DNA of 64,000 nt, taken from contig CAZFCE010000011.1 in the NCBI GenBank assembly GCA_964517605.1, positions 62,001 to 126,000 on the forward strand, read 5' to 3'. The translations under genes and the position numbers were made by a program. The notes under the pieces were generated by a model. The model ran no database searches. It worked only from the letters and a program-made list of their open reading frames with translations, and was not told where the DNA came from. The stretch is from J095 sp964517605. Its GTDB lineage: Bacteria; Chloroflexota; Anaerolineae; 4572-78; J111. This document shows positions 1 through 9,322 of this stretch, piece after piece. Numbering within the stretch: the first letter of the stretch is position 1; the number at the start of each line of letters is the position of its first letter.

Positions 1-1
1 G

Positions 2-937
2 CAACTGGAGGCCAATGCCGCCGCCGGGCGCGGCCCGGCCTTTGTGATTGAAGCCGACGAATACGACCACATGTTTTTGGGCCTGCGCCCGCAGGTAGTC
101 GTGATTACATTTGTGGAGTGGGATCACCCCGATATTTTTCCCACTCCGGCGGCGTTGCAACAGGCTTTTGAGCAGTTTGTGGCCTTAACGCCTGCTAACG
201 GGCTGGTGATTGGCTGCGCCGATGCGCCCGGCGTGTTGCCGGTGTTGCAGCATGCCCGCAGCCGCGTTATTACCTACGGCTTTGGCCCCGATAACCACTG
301 GCGGGCCGAAAATTTACGCGCCAACTCACGTGGTGGTTTTGATGCCCAGGTGATGACCCCCGCCGGCCCGGTTCAGTTATCGCTGGCGGTGCCGGGGCAG
401 CACAACGTTTTAAACGCGCTGGCGGCCATGATTGCCGCCTGGCAGCAGGGCGTTGCGCCACAACAATCCGCCCAACTGCTGGAGCAGTTCACCGGCGTTG
501 AGCGCCGGTTTCAATTAAAAGGCAACGTGGCCGGCCTTACCATCATTGACGATTACGCCCATCACCCCACCGAAATCCGGGCCACCCTGGCTGCCGCTCG
601 CGCCCGTTTTCCGCAGCAGCCGGTGTGGGTGTTGTTTCAACCCCACACATTTAGCCGCACCCGGTTATTGCTGGCCGATTTTGCCCAGGCTTTTGGTCAC
701 GCCGATCATGTGATCATCACCGATATTTTTGCGGCGCGAGAAAAAGATGATGGCCGGGTGAGCAGCCGGGATATTGTAAGCCACATGCAACATCCCGATG
801 CCCGTTACATTGGCGATTTGACCGCCGCCGCCGATTTTTTGGTAGAAAACCTGGCGGCTCCGGCGGTGTTGCTCACTCTGGGAGCCGGCGACGGGTACCG
901 GGTTGGCGAAATGGTGTTAGCCAGATTTGAGGGGTAG
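2..937 (+). CDS. murC: UDP-N-acetylmuramate--L-alanine ligase, 5'-truncated by window edge
   Basis: Cytoplasmic Mur ligase that adds L-alanine to UDP-MurNAc using ATP, the first step of the peptidoglycan stem peptide. The reading frame is open from base 2, so the N-terminal UDP-binding domain and P-loop lie outside the window. Visible are EADEYD at the central domain, the conserved HHPTEIRAT and QPHTFSRT segments of the C-terminal ligase domain, and a glycine-rich LGAGDGYR near the end. It is the first gene seen in a tightly packed wall/division operon; six bases separate its stop from the next start. The order murC-murB-ddl-ftsQ supports the call. Confidence 0.95.
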   Translation, partial: QLEANAAAGRGPAFVIEADEYDHMFLGLRPQVVVITFVEWDHPDIFPTPAALQQAFEQFVALTPANGLVIGCADAPGVLPVLQHARSRVITYGFGPDNHWRAENLRANSRGGFDAQVMTPAGPVQLSLAVPGQHNVLNALAAMIAAWQQGVAPQQSAQLLEQFTGVERRFQLKGNVAGLTIIDDYAHHPTEIRATLAAARARFPQQPVWVLFQPHTFSRTRLLLADFAQAFGHADHVIITDIFAAREKDDGRVSSRDIVSHMQHPDARYIGDLTAAADFLVENLAAPAVLLTLGAGDGYRVGEMVLARFEG

Positions 938-943
938 GGGATA

Positions 944-1144
944 ATGAAACAGAAAAATTTAAAGCTGATTAAAAACGAGGCCGTAGAACCGCCGCCGCCC
1001 GCCGAACCTGAGCTTTCGGCGGCGGAACTGGCCGAAATTGCCCGGTTTAAAGAGCTTACCATTAAACGGGCGGTAAAACGGGCGGCGGTTTCGCGGCTGA
1101 TTGCCAAACTCCAGCACGACGACAACCTTTCTAACGCCGCATGA
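944..1144 (+). CDS. Small hypothetical protein between murC and murB
   Basis: A 66-residue ORF with a purine-rich GAGGGGTAGGGG just before its ATG. Its stop overlaps the murB start in an ATGA arrangement, which suggests translational coupling and a real gene. The protein has a Lys-rich start, a Pro/Glu linker with PPPPAEPE, and a predicted basic amphipathic helix from about residue 25 to 60. There is no signal peptide, membrane segment or Cys. I recognise no family. Position and overlap suggest a role linked to wall synthesis or division, but that is context only. Confidence 0.7.
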   Translation: MKQKNLKLIKNEAVEPPPPAEPELSAAELAEIARFKELTIKRAVKRAAVSRLIAKLQHDDNLSNAA

Positions 1145-2085
1145 TGAACACCCATAGTTGGCCTGATCCATTTTTTGCCGAACTTGGCGTGGCCTTTGGC
1201 TTCAGGTATCGTCCTAATGAATTGCTTTCCTTCCACACCACCTCCCGCATGGGCGGCCCGGCTGATGTGTGGCTGCCGGTTAATTCGGCCAATGAACTGG
1301 CGCAGGCGGTGCTGCTGGCCAACCGGTATCAGGTGCCGGTGTTTATTCTGGGCAGTGGCTCAAACCTGTTGGTGAGCGATGCCGGTATTCGGGGCCTGGT
1401 GATTGCCAACCGGGCCACGCAGGTGTATTTTCCCGCAGATGAGTCCCACCCGGCGGTGATTACGGTTGAGAGCGGCGTTAATTTGGCCAGTTTGGCTCGG
1501 CGTTGCGCCCAACGCGGGTTGAGCGGCCTGGAATGGGCGGTGGGGGTACCGGGCACCATCGGCGGGGCCATTGCCGGTAACGCCGGCGCGTTTGGCGGCC
1601 AAATTGCCGATAGCCTGGTGCAAGCCGAACTGTTATCACCCTCCGGCGAGCGGATGTGGCAGGAGGTGGGGTGGTTTGAATACGGCTACCGGTCATCGCG
1701 GATAAAACAGCAAAGCCAACCGTGGGTAGTGTTGCAAGCCGAGTTTAAGCTTACTTCGGCCCCCAGTGAGTTGATTGTGGCCCAGTTGAATGCCTTTAAC
1801 GAGCGGCGCAAAAGCAGCCAGCCGCCGGGCGCAACCATGGGCAGCATGTTCAAAAATCCGCCGGGGTATTACGCCGGCCGGTTAATTGACCAGGCCGGGT
1901 TAAAGGGCTATCAGGTTGGGCAAGCCCAGATTTCGGCAATTCATGCCAATTTTTTTCAAAACCTGGGCGGCGCAACCACCGCCGATATGCTGGAATTGAT
2001 TCGGACGGCGCAGGATGCCGTGGCCCAAAAATTTGGAATAAACCTTGAACTGGAAATAGAGGTGGTGGGTGAAATCAACTCGTAA
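1141..2085 (+). CDS. murB: UDP-N-acetylenolpyruvoylglucosamine reductase
   Basis: FAD- and NADPH-dependent reductase that turns UDP-GlcNAc-enolpyruvate into UDP-MurNAc. The 314-residue length is normal. The FAD-binding part shows TSRMGGPAD, GSGSNLLVSD and VPGTIGGAIAGNAGAFGG; the substrate domain shows YRSSRIK and MGSMFKNP, the Ser of GSxFKNP being the usual catalytic proton donor. The C-terminal HANFFQNLGGAT segment is also typical. The ATG overlaps the preceding small ORF by four bases, and the 3' end overlaps ddl by 17 bases, so translation is probably coupled along the operon. Confidence 0.97.
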   Translation: MMNTHSWPDPFFAELGVAFGFRYRPNELLSFHTTSRMGGPADVWLPVNSANELAQAVLLANRYQVPVFILGSGSNLLVSDAGIRGLVIANRATQVYFPADESHPAVITVESGVNLASLARRCAQRGLSGLEWAVGVPGTIGGAIAGNAGAFGGQIADSLVQAELLSPSGERMWQEVGWFEYGYRSSRIKQQSQPWVVLQAEFKLTSAPSELIVAQLNAFNERRKSSQPPGATMGSMFKNPPGYYAGRLIDQAGLKGYQVGQAQISAIHANFFQNLGGATTADMLELIRTAQDAVAQKFGINLELEIEVVGEINS

Positions 2086-3187
2086 AAGCGCCAAAAAATT
2101 GCGCGTGGGCGTGCTGTTTGGCGGGCAAAGCGGCGAGCACGAAGTGAGCCTGTCTTCGGCCAGAGGCGTGATGAACGCCATGGACAAAACCAAATACGAG
2201 GTGATTCCCATTGGCATTACCAAAAGCGGCCAGTGGCTCACCGGCACTAATGTGCACCAAAAACTGCTCGAAGCCGCCGTGGGGCATCCGGTGCTGGGTA
2301 ATTTGCCGGCGGCGGTTGATGAAAAATCGCTGATTTTGCCCATTTCCGAAACCGGCCCGCTCGATGTGGTGTTTCCGGTACTGCACGGCCCCTTTGGCGA
2401 GGATGGCACCGTGCAGGGCTTTTTGGATTTGGTGGGGATTCCCTATGTGGGCGCGGGCGTGCTGGCCAGCGCGGCGGGCATGGATAAAGCCGTGTGCAAG
2501 GATATTTTTAAAGCCCACCATCTGCCCATTGTCGCGCACCTGGTATTTTTGCGTTCGGAGTGGCTACATGCGCCCGATGCCGCGCTGGATCGCTGCGAGG
2601 CCGAGTTGCCGTACCCTATGTTTGTAAAACCGGCCAACATGGGCAGCAGCGTGGGCATTCACAAATGCAAAAACCGGGAGCAACTGCGGGCCGGGCTAAC
2701 CGATGCCGCCAGATACGACCGCAAATTGATTGTGGAGCAGGGGGTGGACGCCCGCGAGATTGAAGTGAGTGTGCTGGGCAATGACAATCCCATGGCTTCG
2801 GTACCCGGCGAAATCATCCCGTCGCGCGAGTTTTACAGCTACGCCGCCAAATATATTGATAACAACTCCGGCCTGCTCATCCCCGCGCCGCTGGAACCGG
2901 CCCAGGTTGAGGAGGTGCAGCAGTTGGCCATAACGGCCTTTAAAGTGCTCGATGGTTCGGGGCTGGCCCGCTGCGATTTTTTGCTGGATAAACCCACCGG
3001 CAAAATCTACTTAAACGAAGTGAACACCATGCCCGGCTTTACGCCCATCAGTATGTATCCCAAATTGTGGGAGGCCAGCGGCTTGCCCTACGGTGAACTG
3101 ATTGACCGGCTGATTGAATTGGCGCTGGAGCGCCACGCCGAAAAACAACAAACCCAAACCAATTTTGATGTGAGCGCGGCAGAATAA
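2069..3187 (+). CDS. ddl: D-alanine--D-alanine ligase
   Basis: ATP-grasp ligase that makes the D-Ala-D-Ala dipeptide for the stem peptide. It has 372 residues. The start is GTG at 2069, inside the end of murB; translation gives the expected LRVGVLFGGQSGEHEVSL opening. Other family blocks are HGPFGEDGTVQG, PYVGAGVLASAAGMDK, FVKPANMGSSVGI and LNEVNTMPGFTPISMYP, the last holding the Mg-binding Glu/Asn. The TAATG junction overlaps ftsQ by one base. Its placement between murB and ftsQ is common in wall/division clusters. Confidence 0.96.
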   Translation: MKSTRKSAKKLRVGVLFGGQSGEHEVSLSSARGVMNAMDKTKYEVIPIGITKSGQWLTGTNVHQKLLEAAVGHPVLGNLPAAVDEKSLILPISETGPLDVVFPVLHGPFGEDGTVQGFLDLVGIPYVGAGVLASAAGMDKAVCKDIFKAHHLPIVAHLVFLRSEWLHAPDAALDRCEAELPYPMFVKPANMGSSVGIHKCKNREQLRAGLTDAARYDRKLIVEQGVDAREIEVSVLGNDNPMASVPGEIIPSREFYSYAAKYIDNNSGLLIPAPLEPAQVEEVQQLAITAFKVLDGSGLARCDFLLDKPTGKIYLNEVNTMPGFTPISMYPKLWEASGLPYGELIDRLIELALERHAEKQQTQTNFDVSAAE

Positions 3188-4083
3188 TGTTTGGCGTAAA
3201 AAAGAAGCGCCCTCGCCGCTCCGAAATGCGGCTGGGGGCCGAAGCCATTCAATTTCAAACTATCCCGGCGCGTCCGGCGCTATCATTTGGCCCGGTGCTA
3301 GATTTTTGGCAGTTGCGCGGCGCAAAAATCACCGGGGTGTTGGTTTTGGCCGGGCTGGGCTGGCTGCTGTACGCCATTTTTACCACCTCTATGTTTTTTG
3401 TGTACCGGGCCGACATCAAGGGCAACCAGGCGCTCTCTAAAATGGAGGTTTACCGGGCCAGCGGCATTGATAGCCAGAGCATCTTTTGGCTTAACCCGGC
3501 TGAAATAGAGCGAAAACTGGCGGCGCTGCCCAACATCAAATCTGCTCAGGTATCGCTGGCGCTGCCGGACGGCGTTAGCATCAAAGTGACGGAACGCCGT
3601 CCGCAATTGCTGTGGCAAACCGGCGATAAAATCTGGTGGATTGACGAAGAAGGCACGGTGGTGCCGCCCAAAACCCAAATTGAGGGCATGCTCAAAATTA
3701 TTGACGATGACCTGCAACCGCTGGAAGTGGGGTTTAAAATTGATCCCACCGTCATCAATGGCGCTCAGGCGTTGCAATTGCTGGCTCCCAATGTTACGTT
3801 AATCCGGCACACCCGCGCCAAAGGGTTGATTGTGGCCACGCCGGAGGGTTGGCCGGTGTATTTAGGCGATGGTAGCGAAATGCGGGCCAAACTGATGGTT
3901 TTAAGCGCCATTCTGCCCGATTTACGCCAGGAAAAACAGCCGCCGTTGTATATTGACCTGCGTAACCCGTTGCGCCCCATCTACAAACTCAAGCCGGAAT
4001 TTCACTTTACCACTCAGCCGGTTCAACCCCGAACGGCCCTGTTGCCGCGCCAACCGGCAGCCGCACCGCAAATCAGACCTTAA
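3187..4083 (+). CDS. ftsQ: Cell division protein FtsQ/DivIB (POTRA domain)
   Basis: Single-pass division protein of 298 residues. An N-terminal cytoplasmic part of about 50 residues starts with Lys/Arg-rich GVKKKRPRRSE. One membrane helix lies at about 50-78, followed by an external POTRA domain with the segment NQALSKMEVYRASGID and a FtsQ/DivIB beta domain (KVTERRPQLLWQ). The tail is Pro/Gln rich. In the divisome it bridges early and late proteins (family knowledge). The gene is coupled to ddl by a one-base overlap. The next gene, ftsA, is 227 bases away behind its own predicted promoter. Confidence 0.9.
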   Translation: MFGVKKKRPRRSEMRLGAEAIQFQTIPARPALSFGPVLDFWQLRGAKITGVLVLAGLGWLLYAIFTTSMFFVYRADIKGNQALSKMEVYRASGIDSQSIFWLNPAEIERKLAALPNIKSAQVSLALPDGVSIKVTERRPQLLWQTGDKIWWIDEEGTVVPPKTQIEGMLKIIDDDLQPLEVGFKIDPTVINGAQALQLLAPNVTLIRHTRAKGLIVATPEGWPVYLGDGSEMRAKLMVLSAILPDLRQEKQPPLYIDLRNPLRPIYKLKPEFHFTTQPVQPRTALLPRQPAAAPQIRP

Positions 4084-4162
4084 AATTTGAAAAAATATCC
4101 GTTTGGGATAAACTTCTTATAGTAATTTTAAGGAAAAATACAAGATGTTGTGGTGTAAACTA

Positions 4163-4191
4163 TTGCAAAATACTATATGTTGTGGTACACT
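4163..4191 (+). promoter_or_regulatory. Predicted sigma70-type promoter of ftsA-ftsZ
   Basis: TTGCAA at 4163-4168 and TACACT at 4186-4191, separated by exactly 17 bases, in the AT-rich gap between ftsQ and ftsA. A 10-base direct repeat ATGTTGTGGT (4145-4154 and 4177-4186) brackets the -35 box at a 32-base interval, about three helical turns, and could be an operator. Confidence 0.6.
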
Positions 4192-4310
4192 ACACGTTAC
4201 ATCTTACCAGCTTTATTTGGGTTTTGGCCCAAATAAACGCGCACCAAAGCCAGTCGCTGGTACCCGCATTAGTTTGACACAACAAAATTGGTTGGAGGGG
4301 GAGGTTTAGG

Positions 4311-5534
4311 GTGGAACGCACGGTTGTGGCCCTGGATGTGGGCACTACAAAAATCTGCGCCCTCATTGCCGAGGTTGGCCCTCCTCCCGATAATTTAATG
4401 CGAATTGTGGGCGTGGGGCATGTGCCGTCGCGCGGCATTCGCAAGGGCGTGGTGGTTAACGTTACCGAAGTGGCAGCGGCCATTGCCGAAGCCGTGCAAC
4501 GGGCCGAACGCACCTCGGGCTATGAGATTGCCAGCGCCTACGTGGGGTTGTCTGGTTCGCACATTAACGCGGTCAATAGCAAAGGGGTTATTGCCATTAG
4601 CCGGGGCGAGCGCGGTATTCGCCCGGTGGATGTTGAACGGGCGCTGGAAGCGGCGCGGGCCATTGATATTCCGCACAACCGCGAAATTGTGCATATTATC
4701 CCGCGCGGTTTTTCGGTTGATGGCGATGCCGGCGTGCGCGATCCGTTGGGCATGCAAGCCTACCGGCTAGAAGTGGAAGCCCACATTGTTACCGGGGCCA
4801 CGTCATCGGTGCGAAACCTGATTAAGTGCGTGCAAACCACCAACGTGCAAATTGACGCAATGGTGCTGGAGCCGCTGGCTTCCGGGCAGGCCGTTCTCAC
4901 CGATATCGAGCGTGAAATGGGCGTGGTGCTGGTAGATATTGGCGGCGGCACCACCGGCATTGCCATCTTTATCGAAGGCAGCATTTGGCACACCGTGGTG
5001 TTGCCCACCGGCGGCGAGCAAATTACCAACGATATTGCCATTGGGTTGCGCACGCCGTACAACACCGCCGAAGAAATCAAAATTAAGTACGGGCACGCCC
5101 AGGCAGAAATGGTAATGCCCGAAGAAGTGGTAAAAATTGATGTTTTTGGCGAGGACGTGCAGCAACAAGTGCCGCGCCAGTTTTTAGCCGAAATCATCGA
5201 GGCCCGGGCCGGAGAAATTTTTGAGATGGTGCTCAAAGAAATCAAGCGAAGCGGCTACGATGGTTTACTCCCCGCCGGGGTGGTTTTGTGCGGGGGCACG
5301 GCGCAACTGCCTGGTCTCAAAGATTTGGCGCGAGAAGTAATGGGGTTGCCCACCCGGATTGGTGAACCGGAAAATTTACGGGGGTTGGTGGATACCTTGC
5401 ACAGCCCGGCGTTTGCCACCAGTGTAGGGTTGTTACAATGGGGCATTTCGCATGATCTGCCTCAACCGGCGCAGCCGCCAACCCGCAACTCGTTAAAAAT
5501 GCCCGGTTGGCTCAAAGCTTTTTTACCAGGATAA
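4311..5534 (+). CDS. ftsA: Cell division protein FtsA
   Basis: Actin-like ATPase of 407 residues that anchors FtsZ to the membrane. The start is GTG at 4311, preceded by the purine-rich TTGGAGGGGGAGG. Motifs: phosphate loop ALDVGTTKICALI at the N-terminus, VVLVDIGGGTTGIAIF for the second phosphate loop, and VVLCGGTAQLPGL near the C-terminus. The final MPGWLKAFLPG is an amphipathic helix, the usual membrane-targeting element of FtsA. It is followed after 46 bases by ftsZ, and both are probably transcribed from the promoter upstream of ftsA. Confidence 0.96.
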   Translation: MERTVVALDVGTTKICALIAEVGPPPDNLMRIVGVGHVPSRGIRKGVVVNVTEVAAAIAEAVQRAERTSGYEIASAYVGLSGSHINAVNSKGVIAISRGERGIRPVDVERALEAARAIDIPHNREIVHIIPRGFSVDGDAGVRDPLGMQAYRLEVEAHIVTGATSSVRNLIKCVQTTNVQIDAMVLEPLASGQAVLTDIEREMGVVLVDIGGGTTGIAIFIEGSIWHTVVLPTGGEQITNDIAIGLRTPYNTAEEIKIKYGHAQAEMVMPEEVVKIDVFGEDVQQQVPRQFLAEIIEARAGEIFEMVLKEIKRSGYDGLLPAGVVLCGGTAQLPGLKDLAREVMGLPTRIGEPENLRGLVDTLHSPAFATSVGLLQWGISHDLPQPAQPPTRNSLKMPGWLKAFLPG

Positions 5535-5580
5535 TTTTACAGGTAAGAAAAAAACATCTTACCAACGGGGAGAGTTAAAA

Positions 5581-6753
<1,173 letters not shown>

Positions 6754-6830
6754 TTTTTAATTACTTTGCTAATACCTCCCTTCCTACGGCCTGAGTGTGG
6801 CAGGTAAACCACACACCGCATCCCCGCTGC

Positions 6831-6863
6831 GCCTCTGGTGGCAACACCAGAGGCGTTCTTTTT
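6831..6863 (+). terminator. Intrinsic terminator of the division operon
   Basis: Perfect 10-bp stem GCCTCTGGTG / CACCAGAGGC with a GCAA tetraloop, followed by GTTCTTTTT. It lies downstream of ftsZ on the same strand. Confidence 0.92.
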
Positions 6864-6878
6864 AAACGCTGCCCGCAT

Positions 6879-6907
6879 TTTTCAATCTTCCCGGCCTGTG
6901 CTAAAAT
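6879..6907 (+). promoter_or_regulatory. Predicted promoter giving a near-leaderless message
   Basis: TTTTCA (6879-6884), 17 bases, TAAAAT (6902-6907). The expected start of transcription, near 6914, is only about three bases before the ATG at 6917, and no Shine-Dalgarno sequence is visible. The message may be leaderless. Confidence 0.45.
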
Positions 6908-6916
6908 TTCTGTCTT

Positions 6917-8587
6917 ATGCTAGGATCACTCTTGTCCCCACTGGCGCCGGCAGCGAGCTTGCTGTTGAGCGCCTTCATTTTGTTTGGTGTTATCCCGCTA
7001 TTGCCGGCCAACCAACGCGAACGCTGGAGTATTGGCGCGCCGGTGCTGGTGGGCATTAGCCTGGTTACGGTGCTGTTCATCCCCATTACCGCCGGCAGCG
7101 ATATTTTAGGCGATGGCCTGGATTTGCTATCGGGCTGGAACTTTTCTACCACCGAGTCCGTGGCGGCGCTTACCGTGCGGGCCGATTTGCTCAGCTTGCC
7201 CTTTTTGATTGTGACATTTTTGGTGCTATTGGCGGTAACGTTACTCTGCACCGATCTGCAAGATGCGGCAGCGCCGGCTGTTCTGCCGGTGCGGGTGTTG
7301 GGCTGGCTGTTGATGGGCGCGGCGGCTTGTTTGCTGTTTGTGGCGGCTAATGGCTTGACCGCGCTGTATATGGTGGTGGCCTTTGATGGTGTTACCGCCG
7401 TGTACTGGATTACCAAAAAACAGCGCGATGTGGCTGTATCCCGCCTGTTTTTGGGCGTGTTTATTGGCGCGGCCTTAATGCTGTCAACCCTGTTGCCGGC
7501 GGCGCATGCCGCCTGGGGCCAGCATGCGCTGGGGATAGCTCTGTGGCTGCGGTTGGGCCTTTACCCTATGGTTGAGGTTTCGGTTAACCGCAACTGGCGC
7601 GATGATGAACGCCTGGCTTACCTGGCGCTCACGCTGATTGTGGGCTTTTATTTAACGGCCCGCATGGTGCAACAGCCGTTTTCCGGGGGAACCATGTGGC
7701 TGCTGGTGTTGACCATGCTGTTTGGCGGGCTGGCGGCCTGGCTCACCGACCATCGCTTGGCCCACGTCACCGGCCCGGAGGCCGAACCGGCGGCAGTTAC
7801 CACCCGCCGGGCGCGAACCCGGCTGGTAACGTGGCTGGGGCTAACGCTGGCGCTGCTGCCGCTGCTGGCGGCTCCGCTTTCGCTCGAGGCGGCTACGGCG
7901 TTTGCGGTGGGGTTAACGCTCAGTTTGGTGGCGTTGTGGGTAACTCCGGCGTTGGGCCGGCCCAGCCTGGCCGAAGGCGCGTGGTCGTGGCCTTATTTGC
8001 CGGCGGCGCTGGCTACAATCACGGTGGCGGGCGTGCCATTTTCGTTGGGCTGGACCTTCCGGGGGCTGAGTTACCAATCCGTTTTTCAAATTGATAGCCT
8101 GCCGGTGCTGGTGGTGGTGGTTTTGGCCGAGGCGCTGGCGCTGAGCGGTTTGCTTTTTTATTGGCGCTGGCTGGTGCAGGCGCAGGAACAAAATTTGCGC
8201 CGGTCAATGGTGGGAATTTTGGCGGTAGTGCCGTTTTTAATGCCGGGGCTGGGGCCGTTCATTCTGTTTTCGCTCACCACTTCGGAGCAGCCGTTTCCGT
8301 ATACCGGCGGGCCGGCCCCCATCCTCATCACGATGGCGGGGACGGTGTTGCTGGCGGCGGGCTTGGGGTATTTTAAACCGCGCCTGCAACAGTGGTTAAA
8401 GTTGCCGCCGCCGGAGGTAGTCACCGGCTACGTGCGCGGCAGCCAGCTTTTACACTGGGGCGACGTGGCGTTTTTTCAAATTTCAAAAGTTATTTTGCGT
8501 GTCCAACTGGTTTTTGAGGGCCAGCATTATATGGGCTGGGCCATGTTTTTTGCCCTGGTTGGAACGATTATCATCCTGTTGAGCTGA
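6917..8587 (+). CDS. Multi-spanning membrane protein, complex I/Mrp antiporter-like
   Basis: A 556-residue integral membrane protein with about 14 hydrophobic segments. It resembles the NuoL/M/N / MrpA/D proton-channel fold only weakly. The segment LGLYPMVEVSVNRNW at about 212-226 sits where antiporter subunits have their F-P-x-H-x-W-L-P motif, and the spacing of later helices is similar. The classic Lys/Glu residues of active antiporters are not clearly conserved. It is the first of three overlapping or nearly overlapping membrane genes. A true NADH dehydrogenase or hydrogenase is not encoded nearby. Function unknown; a proton- or Na-coupled membrane complex is the best guess. Confidence 0.6.
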   Translation: MLGSLLSPLAPAASLLLSAFILFGVIPLLPANQRERWSIGAPVLVGISLVTVLFIPITAGSDILGDGLDLLSGWNFSTTESVAALTVRADLLSLPFLIVTFLVLLAVTLLCTDLQDAAAPAVLPVRVLGWLLMGAAACLLFVAANGLTALYMVVAFDGVTAVYWITKKQRDVAVSRLFLGVFIGAALMLSTLLPAAHAAWGQHALGIALWLRLGLYPMVEVSVNRNWRDDERLAYLALTLIVGFYLTARMVQQPFSGGTMWLLVLTMLFGGLAAWLTDHRLAHVTGPEAEPAAVTTRRARTRLVTWLGLTLALLPLLAAPLSLEAATAFAVGLTLSLVALWVTPALGRPSLAEGAWSWPYLPAALATITVAGVPFSLGWTFRGLSYQSVFQIDSLPVLVVVVLAEALALSGLLFYWRWLVQAQEQNLRRSMVGILAVVPFLMPGLGPFILFSLTTSEQPFPYTGGPAPILITMAGTVLLAAGLGYFKPRLQQWLKLPPPEVVTGYVRGSQLLHWGDVAFFQISKVILRVQLVFEGQHYMGWAMFFALVGTIIILLS

Positions 8588-8593
8588 TTTTAA

Positions 8594-9322
8594 ATGCCAA
8601 CGTTACCAGAAATTTTAGGCAGGTTACAGTTTATCAGCTACGAAACGGCGCTGCTGGGCTTGTTGTTAACCGCCGGCATTATTTTGATTGCCCGCGACTG
8701 GCGGCTGTTGATTATGGCGCTGCTCACCCAATACATTATTGTGGGGCTGATGCTGTCGCGGTTGGTGCAGCCCGATATTGCCGTGCTCACCGTGTTGATT
8801 GGCGCGTTTGTGTGCCCTATTTTGTTTTTATCGGCGCGACAGGTAACGGTTAGCCCCGTTTCTGTGGCTACCAGTTTGCCAACGCATGCCCACGCCTCGC
8901 CGCCCAATAAACTGGTTCACTGGTGGCGAACCAGCCCGTTATCAACCCTGTTGCTGGGCACGGTGCGCCGCCGGCCCATTGCGGCCACGGGCATGGTGTT
9001 CCGTATTTTTTTGGCGCTATTGTTATTGTTGATTGCCGTAGCAGTTGGCCGGTCGGTGCCGCTGCCACCGCTGGCTCCCACCATTGTTACCGCTATTTAC
9101 TGGCTGGTTTTGGCCGGCTTGGGCGTGTTGGCACTTACCGAAGACCCCATGAAGGCCGGACACGGGTTGTTTACGTTGTTTACCGGCTTTAGCCTGTATT
9201 ACGTATCCCGCGAAAGCAGTTTGTTGCTCACCGGCATGTGGGGAGCGGTTAATTTGTTGCTGGCGCTGGCGGTGGGCTACCTTACGGTGGTGCGAGGCAC
9301 GCGCGTAGAGGAGGATGCCTGA
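8594..9322 (+). CDS. Membrane protein, NuoJ/K-like hypothetical
   Basis: A 242-residue protein, nearly all membrane helix. The first half (to about residue 85) has three helices, with QYIIVGLMLSRLVQPDIAVL resembling small complex I / Mrp subunits. A polar loop at about 90-125 (HASPPNKLVHWWRTS) precedes three or four more helices ending in LLALAVGYLTVVRG. It starts six bases after the preceding gene and its stop overlaps the next start (TGATG), so the three genes are translated together. The call to a family is weak; membership of one complex with its neighbours is well supported by gene packing. Confidence 0.5.
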   Translation: MPTLPEILGRLQFISYETALLGLLLTAGIILIARDWRLLIMALLTQYIIVGLMLSRLVQPDIAVLTVLIGAFVCPILFLSARQVTVSPVSVATSLPTHAHASPPNKLVHWWRTSPLSTLLLGTVRRRPIAATGMVFRIFLALLLLLIAVAVGRSVPLPPLAPTIVTAIYWLVLAGLGVLALTEDPMKAGHGLFTLFTGFSLYYVSRESSLLLTGMWGAVNLLLALAVGYLTVVRGTRVEEDA

